Of a DNA stretch of 64,000 nt, positions 1-9,764 are shown one piece after another. Each line of letters begins with the position of its first letter. Positions within the stretch are counted from its first letter, which is position 1. Position numbers and translations under genes: made by a program. A model generated the notes under the pieces. The model made no database searches and had not been told where the DNA came from. It saw nothing but the letters and a program-made list of their open reading frames with translations. This stretch comes from Saururus chinensis. Its lineage: Eukaryota > Streptophyta > Magnoliopsida > Piperales > Saururaceae. The stretch covers positions 15,869,014 through 15,933,013 of the forward strand of contig CP141144.1 of the NCBI GenBank assembly GCA_035235625.1, written 5' to 3'.

Positions 1-94
1 TCAAATATGAAAAGAAAGGAAACGAGTAAGACATACAAGGAAATTATACAAAGGAAATCACAATAAATTGAGAAAAATGTGCTTGAGGATAACC

Positions 95-240
95 AGCTCT
101 TAGTTGTTGCTACTCCTTAACAAAATGGCGTGGCTGAGCGCAAACATGGTCTGGACATGGCCCGTCCTATTCACTTTGAGGCATCTCTTCCATTGCCATT
201 TCGGGTTCTTACTGCTGCATATTTTATTCCAATAACTCTA
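95..240 (+). mobile_element. Ty1/Copia integrase fragment (fossil)
   Basis: A short stretch translates to NGVAERKHG followed by LDMARPIHFEASLPLPF and LTAAY, the signature of the Copia integrase core (the usual family text is QNGVAERKHRHLLDMAR...LTAAYLINR). Only this scrap is left, lying in the CDPK intron upstream of the first visible exon. It is broken and old; no LTRs or other Copia domains can be seen next to it. Confidence 0.7.
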
Positions 241-940
241 TTAAGTTTTTCCTTTTTCCATTTTAACACTCCTATATCACATACTTCTTCGAGGGAGTAC
301 AAGACAGGTCTTATGCATCATTATTGAACCTTAGTAATTTATGATGTTCAAATGAAATATGACTGATGCAGGTATAAAATTGTACTTCAAAAGTAAAAAA
401 TAGGGAAAATATCCAATTTATAGCAATCATTGCAATTATAATTTGTGCCATTTTTTTAGAACAGGGTGAAGTGTATTCAAAATCTTGTTGACAGTTGAAG
501 ACTGAATCATATAATAACAGTATACTATTTACCATCTTTTGAATTTCATTGAGCATCTCTTAGTGGCTATTATCTCACCAATTAGATCAGATTCCTTCCC
601 CTCTGATAACACTATTAGATTTTTCAATTTTCCATTTTTCTACACCTATATTACATACTTCTTTAAGGGACAAGAATGGTCTTATGCATTATGATTGAAC
701 CTTAGTAATGTATGATGTTCAAACGTAATATGCCTGATGGAGGTACAGAACTGTACTTCAAAAGTAAAAAATAGAGAATATCCAACATTTTCCAATCTTT
801 GCCATTATTATTCCTGTTATTTTTTTTAGAACAGGGTGAAGTGTATTCAAAATCTTGTTGGCAGTTGAAGACTGAATCATATAATTACAGTAGACAATTT
901 ACCATCTTTTGAATCTCATTGAACATCTCTTAGTGGCTGT
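228..940. repeat. 370-bp tandem duplication in a CDPK intron
   Basis: Two imperfect direct copies lie head to tail, about 228-570 and 603-940, offset by about 370 bases. Landmarks repeated in both are TGAACCTTAGTAAT (near 324 and 695), TACTTCAAAAGTAAAAAATAG and GAACAGGGTGAAGTG (near 459 and 829). Copies are perhaps 85-90% alike by eye. The first copy begins at the end of the Copia scrap, so the duplication may have followed that insertion. Confidence 0.85.
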
Positions 941-979
941 AATCAGTGTAGAAGGATCTGACCTGTGGGATTATTGCAG

Positions 980-3900
980 GAGATGTATTTGAAGATATTG
1001 TTGGTAGTTCATTCTATATAGCTCCTGAAGTGCTGCAGCGAAATTCTGGAGCAGAAGCTGATATTTGGAGTGCCGGAGTGATACTTTACATTCTCCTCAG
1101 TGGGGTCCCACCCTTCTGGGCTGGTGGGTGCATATCATCACCAAATGGGAATAGCTTTAATATATTGCAGGAAAAACTCTTTCCTCTCATGCTTCTAAAC
1201 CATTATTCAGCTTGAGATAGTGTGATTGGCGTACTACTCCTTGACTTTGATTCAATTATATAATTACATTGAATGGTTTTGAATAATTAGACTTTGTATA
1301 TTTTTCTCTACTTCTGTATACTCAATTTTGTATTGAATATAGTAAAAGAGTTAATGAGCACCAATGTGCATATGGAGGCTGCCTTGGCTCCTAGCTATTT
1401 TGTTTGTGTGGCGCTCATAAAACAAGGGGCAGACAGGTTTTTTTTTATAATCCTTCCACTCCTTAAAACATGTGTGCCATTGGATCTCGGTCTGACAGTG
1501 TGTGATGCACCAAGGTGCAGATTAACCAAGTCCTAGAAAAAACCCAAGAATATGACACATATAATTGGTTTTTCTTTGGCTGTTTTTGTGGGAGCTTAGA
1601 GCTTATGTCCATTCACATAACTCGTGCAGATAAAGAACAAGGCATATCTGAAGCTATTTTAAGTGGGGAAATAGATTTCTCTTCTGATCCATGGCCATCA
1701 ATTTCAAGCGGTGCCAAAGAACTAATTGAGAAGATGCTACAACAAGATCCAAAAGAGCGAATTACTGCTGCTGAAATTTTGAGTATTCCCTCTGTCCCAT
1801 ATTAATAGTCTACATTTGAAAAAAAAGTGATATTTAAGGAAGCTATTTCAAAATAATTTTTAATCCATTTATTTGCCTGTTTTACTCCATCCACTAATTA
1901 CTATAAGCTGGGTAGGATGAAATTGGATTATGGGACAAAATGTTTTCTCAAATGAGACTATTAAACTGGGACTGAAGGAGTGCATCCCTATTTCGTAGAC
2001 AAATTTAAGCATGTATTCAGAAAGAGTATTAAGCATCTTTTGTGAGTTATACAACATTGTATTTCTCCACTTATCTTGGTAAGCTGTTCAGTTTTTTCTG
2101 CAATTAGGAGCTGGAATAAGATTAAAGGTGTTACATTTAATTGTATATCGTTATGCATTAATCATAAAGTAGGGAAGTTTCAATTTTCGATTTTATGATA
2201 TATATGGGCTCATAGTTAAGAACAACATGCAGATCACCCATGGATCCAAGAGGATGGAGAGGCGCCTGACGAACCACTGGACATTGCAGTCTTAACTAGA
2301 ATGAAGCAGTTCAGGGAAATGAACAAGCTAAAAAAGGTGGCTCTGAAGGTGAGTAAATCTACTAATTTACCTGTTATACTGAATACTGCGACTCTCAAAA
2401 CCTAACCATGGTCCACGCATTGTCTCAGGTCATAGCAGAGAATCTCTCAGAAAACGAAATTACTAGCCTGAAAGAAATGTTTAAATCAATAGATACTGAT
2501 GACAGTGGAACAATCACTGTGAAAGAAATGAAAGCTGGTCTTGAAAAACTGGGCACAAAGCTTTCAAAGGCTGAAGTCAGGCAGTTGATTGAATCGGTAA
2601 GATTCTTACCCATTCTTTAGATGATTATAGATGCCAATCATACATATGGTCTACTTAAGCTCGTTTTTAGTGAAGGGGGAGTGAGGGGAGCCAAGGATGG
2701 GGCTGGAAAGGGGGAGGCAGGCTGGGAAGGGAAGGGGGAGGGGCCAGTGCCGGCGGGAAGTAGGAATAAAGGGGTAAGTAAGAAAAATGGAGGCAGGGCA
2801 ATTTATTCAAAATGCTTTAATTGAGTGAGGTAAATGGGAGAATATGTGGGGTATTCCTAAGGGCTCGTTTGATAAATCTCAAAAAGTGCTGAATGCTGAA
2901 AACTCGTGTCAAGTGCATCAGCCTATTTGATTGGATAGTGATGTTCCTACACCTTATTTTTCTACACCATAGGTCTTACACCACTTTTCACCACTTTTGA
3001 CTGGACAGGGAAAAATGATTCTCATGTTGTTAGGTAGGACCCGCCTTCCCTATCCAATCAAAGGTGGTGTAAAGCCTATAATGTAGAGAAATAGGGAGTA
3101 GGATTGTCATTTTCCAGTTGATTGGGTCTGAAAAAAAAAAGTGTCTTGAGTGTGCATCAGCCAAAGGAGAAATTATCTAGTGGAACCGTTCCACAAGCCA
3201 CGTGGTATGTATGTCCATTTATTGTTCAACATATTTTAACAATTTCAATATGTCTAAACATGAGGAATTTCAGGGATTGAGTTTAGTTTACATGTCAAAT
3301 AATGAATGGTCATATGCACAACCATGTGGTAGAATAGTTCCATTAAATACTTTCTCCAGCCAAAGATGGTTTTGGGCCTGTCAGACCCAAAGAATAAGGC
3401 TGGCCTGGACTTTTTTAAATTCTGTGGCAGAAGAAATTATTAGTTGTGCATGAGCCATTGACATGTGGTGCAGAACACCGATCACTGCATAGGCCACGAG
3501 CTACTGCACGTGCCATGGAGTGATTCGTATTCTGCACCACATGTCCCTGGGTTCATATGCCAGTGTTAAGAATAATCAAATGCATCCTTAGTAGGGAAGT
3601 AGGAGATTCATGGGGTGGAAATAGAGGTGTTTTAGGATAGACGTGTTTCTAATAACACGTTTGGAGTTTGTCTCTGACAATAAACCTTGAAGAGGCAAAT
3701 CAGGTACCATATCCTTGTAAGGCATATGAAAATCGTGCTGGTTGTTCTTTGTTTTTAGTTTTTATGTTGTTTCTGAATGATTGTTTGGCTGTTTCTTTCT
3801 GATGCATTGCTATTTCCTTTTTCAGGTTGACGTGGGTAGAAATGGCACTATTGATTATATTGAGTTTATAACTGCCACTATGCATATGAATAGACTGAAA

Positions 3901-4954
3901 AGAGAGGATCTCTTGTACACTGCTTTTGAACATTTTGACAAAGACAAGAGCGGGTAAATACTCCTATGATCACTCATCACATCCAAAATTGTTTATTGAT
4001 AATCTAGTATCTCTGCGTTTGTTTTAAAAAGCTAAGTCTACATTATTTATCTTCAATATTTACTCTTTTCAGGTACATCACAATGGAAGAACTGGAGCAG
4101 GCCCTTAAGCAGTACAATGTGACCGACGAGAAGTCAATTAAAGAGATCATTGCAGAGGTGGACACAGATAAAGTAAGTCTTACCTTTCTCTCTCTCTCTG
4201 CATGAGTGAGAAAGTGTGCGGAAGATACCTCTAAGCATTTCAGCTAAATCTTGTGCTTATTGAGTCTTCAATGTAATGTTCATGGTTTCTCTAAGTAAAA
4301 TTGGTATAATACTTCGTCTTTTCCTAACAATTTGAGGTTGGCATCATGGATTCGACTCCTCCACTGCTCTAGCCTATTTTATATCATCTCTTTGGTAAGG
4401 TTTTCTCTCATGTCCTTATTCACCAATATATCTACCCCATACCCCATTTGACTCTTTACCTACTTAAGAAAGTTTAAAACCCTCTCCTAAATTTCTTCTC
4501 ATGCAAGGTCCTTCTCGGAAGTGTCTCTACCAACTTCATATCCGTACCCTTCAAGGTCCCGATGCTCCAAGTTGCCACCCTAATCTTACAGTCTTGGACT
4601 AACTTCTCTATGCTCAGTTATCTAGGCCGACACAAGAATTGTTCTAAGTTGCTATCCTAATTCTACGCTCCTGGACTAACATCTCTACCTGCAGTCACGA
4701 GACATGCTTCTGGAGTCCCATAGTAGATTCCTTGCAGTTTCTCTTTCTCCTCTATTGCCTCCTAACCAGTTGCACTACGATTAAAAACATGCATCGAGAT
4801 TCCTATTATGCTGCAATTTCCACAAGTAATAGATAGAAACGTATGCAATATATTTCGCGTTGATCATGTCTGTACATTGCAGGATGGGAGAATAAATTAT
4901 GAGGAGTTTGCTGCAATGATGAGGAAAGGCAATCCAGATGAACAGGCACCGTAA
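980..4954 (+). CDS. Calcium-dependent protein kinase (CDPK), 3' part of gene
   Basis: A Ser/Thr kinase regulated directly by Ca2+ through a fused calmodulin-like domain. Seven exons can be placed: 980-1123, 1630-1782, 2233-2348, 2429-2596, 3826-3953, 4073-4172, 4883-4954, all with GT-AG borders and matching phases. They encode the last 292 residues. Exon 1 gives the activation segment and helix F ([19 protein letters not shown], then [20 protein letters not shown]). Exon 2 gives kinase subdomains X-XI ([30 protein letters not shown]). Exon 3 gives HPWIQEDG and the autoinhibitory junction with [10 protein letters not shown]. Four EF-hands follow: [36 protein letters not shown] and [12 protein letters not shown]; the protein ends [12 protein letters not shown]. 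The N-terminal variable region (often myristoylated) and kinase lobe with ATP site and HRD motif lie upstream of the window. EF-hand 2 has Gly and Arg at loop positions 3-4, which may weaken Ca2+ binding. Closest by eye to the CPK1/CPK21 type groups; subgroup not assigned. Confidence 0.95.
2857..3591. mobile_element. MITE-like element in CDPK intron, PIF/Harbinger- or hAT-like ends
   Basis: The ends are imperfect inverted repeats: CTAAGGGCTCGTTTGAT at the left and ATCAAATGCATCCTTAG at the right. The inside folds strongly: 2943-3000 pairs with 3045-3106, and 3460-3490 pairs with 3515-3545. No protein is coded. The GGGCTCGTTTG-type end with TAA/TTA next to it suggests PIF/Harbinger, but the target duplication is not clear enough to be sure. 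Confidence 0.6.
3460..3545. repeat. 86-nt miRNA-precursor-like hairpin
   Basis: GACATGTGGTGCAGAACACC and the following bases pair with a right arm ending TTCTGCACCACATGTC. The arms are about 30 bp with two or three mismatches and a loop of about 25 nt, the size and shape of a plant pri-miRNA stem-loop. It lies inside the MITE-like element at 2857-3591 in a CDPK intron, so it would be transcribed with the gene. MITE-derived hairpins of this kind often give siRNAs rather than a true miRNA. Confidence 0.5.
4460..4715 (-). mobile_element. LINE endonuclease fragment
   Basis: Read on the minus strand the segment gives [20 protein letters not shown], which matches the start of the APE-type endonuclease of plant LINEs (family text RVATWNIGTLTGKS.ELVDT, often annotated as craniofacial development protein 2-like). 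Only the N-terminal part of the domain is visible and the frame is not kept over its whole length. It is a dead 5'-truncated or internal scrap in the last CDPK intron. Confidence 0.6.
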
Positions 4955-5135
4955 ATGGTGTTGTTTTGCAGATGATGGTAATATTAAAAAGATGAACTGC
5001 CCTTTGCAATTTTAGCAGTCAATATAGCTTAAAATGTTATTTGGTCCTATGAAGGAGAAATGTGGGAGTTATTGGTGCTTAGTACTTTTCATTCTCTCGT
5101 CTTTTTTTTTTCTTCTAAAAATGCTGGTGATGGAA

Positions 5136-5141
5136 AATAAA
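5136..5141 (+). terminator. Likely CDPK polyadenylation signal
   Basis: A canonical AATAAA lies 182 bases after the CDPK stop codon and is followed by a T-rich stretch (TCTTTTATTTGTAC). This fits a short 3' UTR ending near 5160. Confidence 0.5.
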
Positions 5142-5407
5142 GTCTTTTATTTGTACATGCTAATTACAACCATATTTGCGAGCAGTTTTGTTTGATCATC
5201 TTACTCCAGCCATCAATTTGAAAGTGACTCTTGTTGTCGTCTCCTCTTTCTGCTGTAATTCAACTTAAGTCAGAATTGATTACCATGATAAGGTTTTAAT
5301 TAGAAACAAACGGCAACCAGCTTCCCAGGATAAGACAAATTTGCTTGACAGATAGTTGAACCACTAACAAGTTTAAATATAAACCCGTCACTACTAAATA
5401 CTGGTTG

Positions 5408-6038
5408 AGAGGCACAATTGGTCAGATTCAATGCTTACAAATTCTTCTTTCTTGGTTAGTATGAGCCATGCAAGCTCGAATTGGCTCGAGGCTATGCTCG
5501 AAGCTTGAGCTGAGGTCAAGATTGAACCAGCTAGTCTCGAGATTTGTCTGAGTTTTGACCTTCTTTCATAATGTTTTAAACATAATATTTTTTGTGTTAC
5601 GATACAATTTATAAATGTAATACTATTTGTATTACAAAACAATCTTATTTTCAATATACTCTCACTGTCCCATATTAATCCCATATTAAGTATCTCATTT
5701 AAAAAAAAAAATGTCTCACATTAAGTGTCCTATTCTCAAACTCTTACTAAGTAGAAAGCTTCTACTATGCTTCTACTATAAGTAGGAGGAACATGAGAAC
5801 ATAAGTTAGTTTAAAATTTTATTTTTTTATAGTTGTTCATAAATAAGATATTTAATATGGGACATAGGGAGTAAATTTAGGATTTATAAAACCTAAAAAC
5901 AATAATTAGATAAATGAGCAGAGAGAAGCTGAGATAGCTCCACCAAGTGAGCTCAAGCTCGAATCAGCTTAAGCATGACAAGAAGCCAAGCTCTCGAGCT
6001 TGTTGAAACTCGACTAAACTTGGCTCATTAGCACCTCT
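5408..6038. mobile_element. hAT-like non-autonomous element (hosts a nested MITE)
   Basis: The left end AGAGGCACAATTGGTCAG and the inverse of the right end, AGAGGTGCTAATGAGCCAAG, are alike, and the inside next to both ends is rich in GCTCGAG/AGCTCGA words, a composition typical of plant hAT MITEs. The Stowaway-like MITE at 5657-5873 sits inside it. Otherwise the 5166-6200 interval between the CDPK and PPR genes shows no gene. Confidence 0.45.
5657..5873. mobile_element. Stowaway-like MITE
   Basis: Starts TACTCTCACTGTCCCATATTAA and ends TTAATATGGGACATAGGGAGTA, the inverted termini of the CTCCCTCCGTCCCATATTAA family (Tc1/mariner-type, TA target). Nested in the hAT-like element. Confidence 0.7.
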
Positions 6039-6200
6039 ACTGGTCATGAACCATTCCTATAGTTTACATCCTGCAAAAGACACAAAGCATGCGAACTAAC
6101 CTGTAAGGTTTCAAAGTTAAAATAATGTTAATTGGCTTTGATGATGGACAACCAAATTTGCGAAGTGTTACTTTCTTACATATATGCCAAAATGGTTGAA

Positions 6201-8372
6201 TCAGGGGAAAGGAATAAACAAGGAGACTTTATTCTTCTCATGTTGGTTCAAGTACACATTTGCCATCAAATTCTCCAGCGCCTCATAAATTTCACTACAA
6301 TATGGATGAGTCCTATCTTCTACGCAGAATACATGGACTCTGTTGTTAGCCTCAATCCAACTACAGCCAGGATCCTTCTTCACCAGCATACATCTCAATA
6401 TCTTTCTCACCTTCGCTACCTCATCCCACTTCCCTAAACCTGCATAAATATTTGACATCAATAAGCAAGTAGATTTTTGTGTCAGATCTAAACTCATGAT
6501 CCTCCTTGCCACTCTCTCGCCCACTTCTAAATCCATAAAAAACCAACAGGCGCTCAGTAAAACTCCCCAAATCACACTATCTGCTTCGATTGGCATATTA
6601 ATGACAAACTCCTCTGCATTTCTGAGATGGCCTGATCGACCAAGAAGATCCACTATACATGTATAATGCTCTAAGCTAGCAATTAATCCGTACTTCTTCA
6701 TTAGCTCAAAATATCTCATCCCTTCATTCACCATGCCTGAACGAGCACAAGCCAATAGAAGACCAACAAAAGTAACTGCATTCGGCCGTATGCCAGTGTC
6801 TATCATCTGTCCAAATAGTAGAGTAGCCTCGAGTCCAAGTCCATGGTGAGCATAACCATTGATTAAAGCAGTCCAAGCAGCCACATTAGGTGAAGATATG
6901 TTCACAAATGCGGCTTGAGCATCAGCAATGGATCCACATTTTGCATACATATCTACCAGGGATGTCCCAACAAAGTGGTTTGATTCAAATGGAGTTTTAA
7001 GAGCATGGGCGTGAAGCACTTTGCCCTCTAAGAGCGCTCCTGCACTTGCACAGCCATGGAACAGAGTGGAGAATGTCGACCTATTACTTTCTATTCCCTC
7101 CCGACGCATAGTCACATAGAGCTTGAAGGCTTCCTCAACCTGATTGTTTTGAACATAACCCGAAATGATAGAATTCCAAGTTACAGTGTTCTTCTCCACT
7201 TTTGTCTCTTCAAAGAGCTTAAGAGCTTCCCCAAACAGACTGTTTTTACAATATACAGAGATCATGGTATTTGATGATACTATGTTTCTTGTAGGCATTT
7301 TCTCAAACAAAAACCTGGAAATTTCAACTTGACCATTCTGCCCATACCCTTTGATCATCAAATTATGTGACACATTATTCCACTCTGTCATACTACTGAA
7401 AATCTTCTCGGCGTCTACAATCCTACCCACCGATATAAGCCTATCAATAAGTGAGTTTGATGCATTTAAACACGGCTTAACCAGACCTTCATATAACCTC
7501 TTTGCATCTTCAACTTCATTACACCTGCAGTAAAAATCTACCAGCGCACAAGCAAGGGAGCTGTCAATTTCATATCCGACTCTGATCACCAAACAATGAA
7601 TCATCTTTCCATGATCCAAAGACTCTAGTCTAATACAAGCCCTTAAAACACTGTCGAAAGTAAATTCATTTGGTTCTGCCTCGCCATTGACTCTCATTAG
7701 ACGAAAAAACTCCAAAGCTTTCGCACATTGTTCTCGGCATGGCGCATAACCAGATATTAAAGTTGTCCAACAGATGACATCACGGGTAGGCATTCGCATG
7801 AAAGTATCCAAAGCATTCTCCATCAAATTACATTTGACGTAACCCACAAGCATCAAACTCCACAATAAATCATGCTCATAATGTAACGTCTTAAACACCA
7901 TGTACGCATCACCAATATCCCCACAGCACGCATAGAAATTTAATAAAGAACTGCCAGTAAGTTCATAGCTCTCGAACCCAGATTTCACAAGTAGGCAATG
8001 AATCTGTTTTCCCGACTCAATGGACCTCACCCGAGATAACACACTCAACACAGTTGAAAATGTGCGATCGTTTAATTCAACGTCCCATCCACGCATATTC
8101 GAAACTAGGTCCAAGGCTTCTTCGTGCCTTCCCCATTTCGCATAACCAGAAATCATGGTGTTCCAAGAGACGACGGTTCGGTGAGGCATTACATCGAACA
8201 GCCTTCGGGCTGCCTCCAAATTGCCCTCCCCCACCTTATTAGTTATGGCAATGTTCCAAGATATAGCACTTGATGAAGGGCTTTGAGACTCGGCAAAAAA
8301 TTTAGAGTAGAATCTGAGATCTTTCCTGCGGCGATGCTTCCAGTTCCTGAGAAGAGAGGAAGCAACGGTCAT
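6201..8372 (-). CDS. Pentatricopeptide repeat protein, PLS class with E/E+ tail
   Basis: A single-exon gene of 723 codons. PPR proteins of this class bind organelle RNA base by base, and most known members act in C-to-U editing or other RNA processing. The N-terminus (MTVASSLLRNWKHRRRKDLRFYSK) is basic and Ser-rich, fitting a mitochondrial or plastid presequence. Repeats run from about residue 35 to 590 as alternating P, L and S motifs (for example VVSWNTMISGYAKWGRHEEA, FVGTSLVDMYAKCGSIADA, VAAWTALINGYAHHGLGLEA). From about 590 an E domain (SVIWGVLLSACWFF, LLMSNIYAGLGKWDEVAKVR) and E+ region (PGCSWIEANNRVHVFCVEDR) follow. There is no DYW deaminase domain, so if it edits it must use a partner in trans. 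The start chosen is the first in-frame Met, just upstream of the basic leader. Intronless structure is usual for the family. Exact orthologue not recognised. Confidence 0.96.
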   Translation of the reverse strand: MTVASSLLRNWKHRRRKDLRFYSKFFAESQSPSSSAISWNIAITNKVGEGNLEAARRLFDVMPHRTVVSWNTMISGYAKWGRHEEALDLVSNMRGWDVELNDRTFSTVLSVLSRVRSIESGKQIHCLLVKSGFESYELTGSSLLNFYACCGDIGDAYMVFKTLHYEHDLLWSLMLVGYVKCNLMENALDTFMRMPTRDVICWTTLISGYAPCREQCAKALEFFRLMRVNGEAEPNEFTFDSVLRACIRLESLDHGKMIHCLVIRVGYEIDSSLACALVDFYCRCNEVEDAKRLYEGLVKPCLNASNSLIDRLISVGRIVDAEKIFSSMTEWNNVSHNLMIKGYGQNGQVEISRFLFEKMPTRNIVSSNTMISVYCKNSLFGEALKLFEETKVEKNTVTWNSIISGYVQNNQVEEAFKLYVTMRREGIESNRSTFSTLFHGCASAGALLEGKVLHAHALKTPFESNHFVGTSLVDMYAKCGSIADAQAAFVNISSPNVAAWTALINGYAHHGLGLEATLLFGQMIDTGIRPNAVTFVGLLLACARSGMVNEGMRYFELMKKYGLIASLEHYTCIVDLLGRSGHLRNAEEFVINMPIEADSVIWGVLLSACWFFMDLEVGERVARRIMSLDLTQKSTCLLMSNIYAGLGKWDEVAKVRKILRCMLVKKDPGCSWIEANNRVHVFCVEDRTHPYCSEIYEALENLMANVYLNQHEKNKVSLFIPFP

Positions 8373-9123
8373 TTTTTACTACAAGAAATTTAATTCACCG
8401 ACCACTCGGCCATGTTGGAGAAAGTATCAAGCAGAACCGTTCTACATGGCGGGCTGTGTCTATTCAGACTTAAACTCAAGCTCATGCCTCAATTTACACA
8501 CTTTCAAATCAAATACGTATAAATTAATTAAATATATTAATTATTAAGTGGGCGTATCTATCACGTAGTCCGTAGAAAGGTTCTATTAAATAATTTTTCC
8601 TATTGTTGGGCGTTGGCGCGGCTGAGGCGGCTATCAGATAAATGGGTATGGGCCGTGCCCGGAAACAGAACAAGCATTCGGGCAATGGCCCAGATTCCGC
8701 ATAGGCACAGAAATGGTTAGGTGTAATGGGACAAACGCGTGTGTTGTCGAGGCTGCCCCGTGCGACAAGTATTAGATGTGGCAAAAGGTCGGGTTTAAGT
8801 TCGGCACGATCACAAACGGACGGGGCCAGGCCGCATTTTAAAGTCCACAACCTACAAAAGACCCAAACCAGGCCCGGGCCCGAAAAAGGCCCATAACAAC
8901 TCTAAAATGGCTCTTTTGAGCCTTATAATTAAAATACCCCTTAATAGAAATTTTTTTTTTTGTAATTATGTTAAAATTTTAGTCATTTCGTAAGGAAAAA
9001 TTTCTTTTTAAATAAGAGGGAAGGGGGAGAGGATTTTTCACTCTTCACACTCACTCAATCTCTCAAATTCTTTATATTCTATTTTTAGATAAGTTGTTCA
9101 TTGATTCTTTTTTTAGTGAGATG
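8373..9123. other. Intergenic, GGCCC-rich repeat remnant
   Basis: No gene seen. 8640-8890 is rich in GGCCC/GGGCC words (for example GGGCCGTGCCCGG near 8650, GGCCCGGGCCCG near 8871), and similar words return at 9600-9740 (GGCTTGGGTTTGGCCCGAG). This is a composition often seen at hAT-type element ends, but no clear terminal repeats were found. 8930-9060 is AT-rich. Confidence 0.3.
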
Positions 9124-9518
9124 AACTGCGTCAAAATGTAGCATCTATTTTATGGGTTATTTCTACATATTTTGCTACATGTCTCCTTTCTATGACAAAT
9201 ATGAAACACTTAAATAGACGATTGAAGAAAAAGTAATCATTGTTGGCACAGAGAGAAATAACTGTCAATTTAAAGAAACAAAGCATGTCAGTCAAAGCAA
9301 TCTACATCAAAAAAATGAATCTTATGTAAATTTAAAATAAAATTTACTTTTGGACATAGATTGTTTTGACTTGGATTGGTAGTAATTTCTCTTTGTGCCA
9401 ATAGTGATTACTCATATTTCAGTTGTTTGTTCAAGTATTTCACATTTGCAAAAGGAGACATGTAGTAGAACTAGTAGAAATAACCCATAAAATGGATGTC
9501 ACGTTTTGACACAATTTG
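9124..9518. mobile_element. Foldback MITE, about 395 bp
   Basis: The left half pairs with the right half over almost the whole length. Left landmarks CTGCGTCAAAATG, TTTTATGGGTTATTTCTAC and ACATGTCTCCTTT are mirrored at the right as CACGTTTTGACACA, GTAGAAATAACCCATAAAA and AAAGGAGACATGT. Arms are about 190 bp, perhaps 80% paired, with a short centre near 9320. No coding capacity. Confidence 0.75.
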
Positions 9519-9764
9519 TTTGACTAGAAAAAAAATTAACAAACTACATATATAAAGATAAAACATAAAATCTTAATGACAATTTTTTTTATATTTTTAA
9601 ATTAATTTTTATTTTTTATCGGGTAGTGAGCCAACCCACATAATAGGCTTGTTGGTCGTGCTAGGTATAATCTTTTATGGTACAGGTCAGGCTAGCATGG
9701 CCCAACCCTTATCATGGGCTTGGGTTTGGCCCGAGAATGGCTTGTTGCTACATTTAAACCAACA

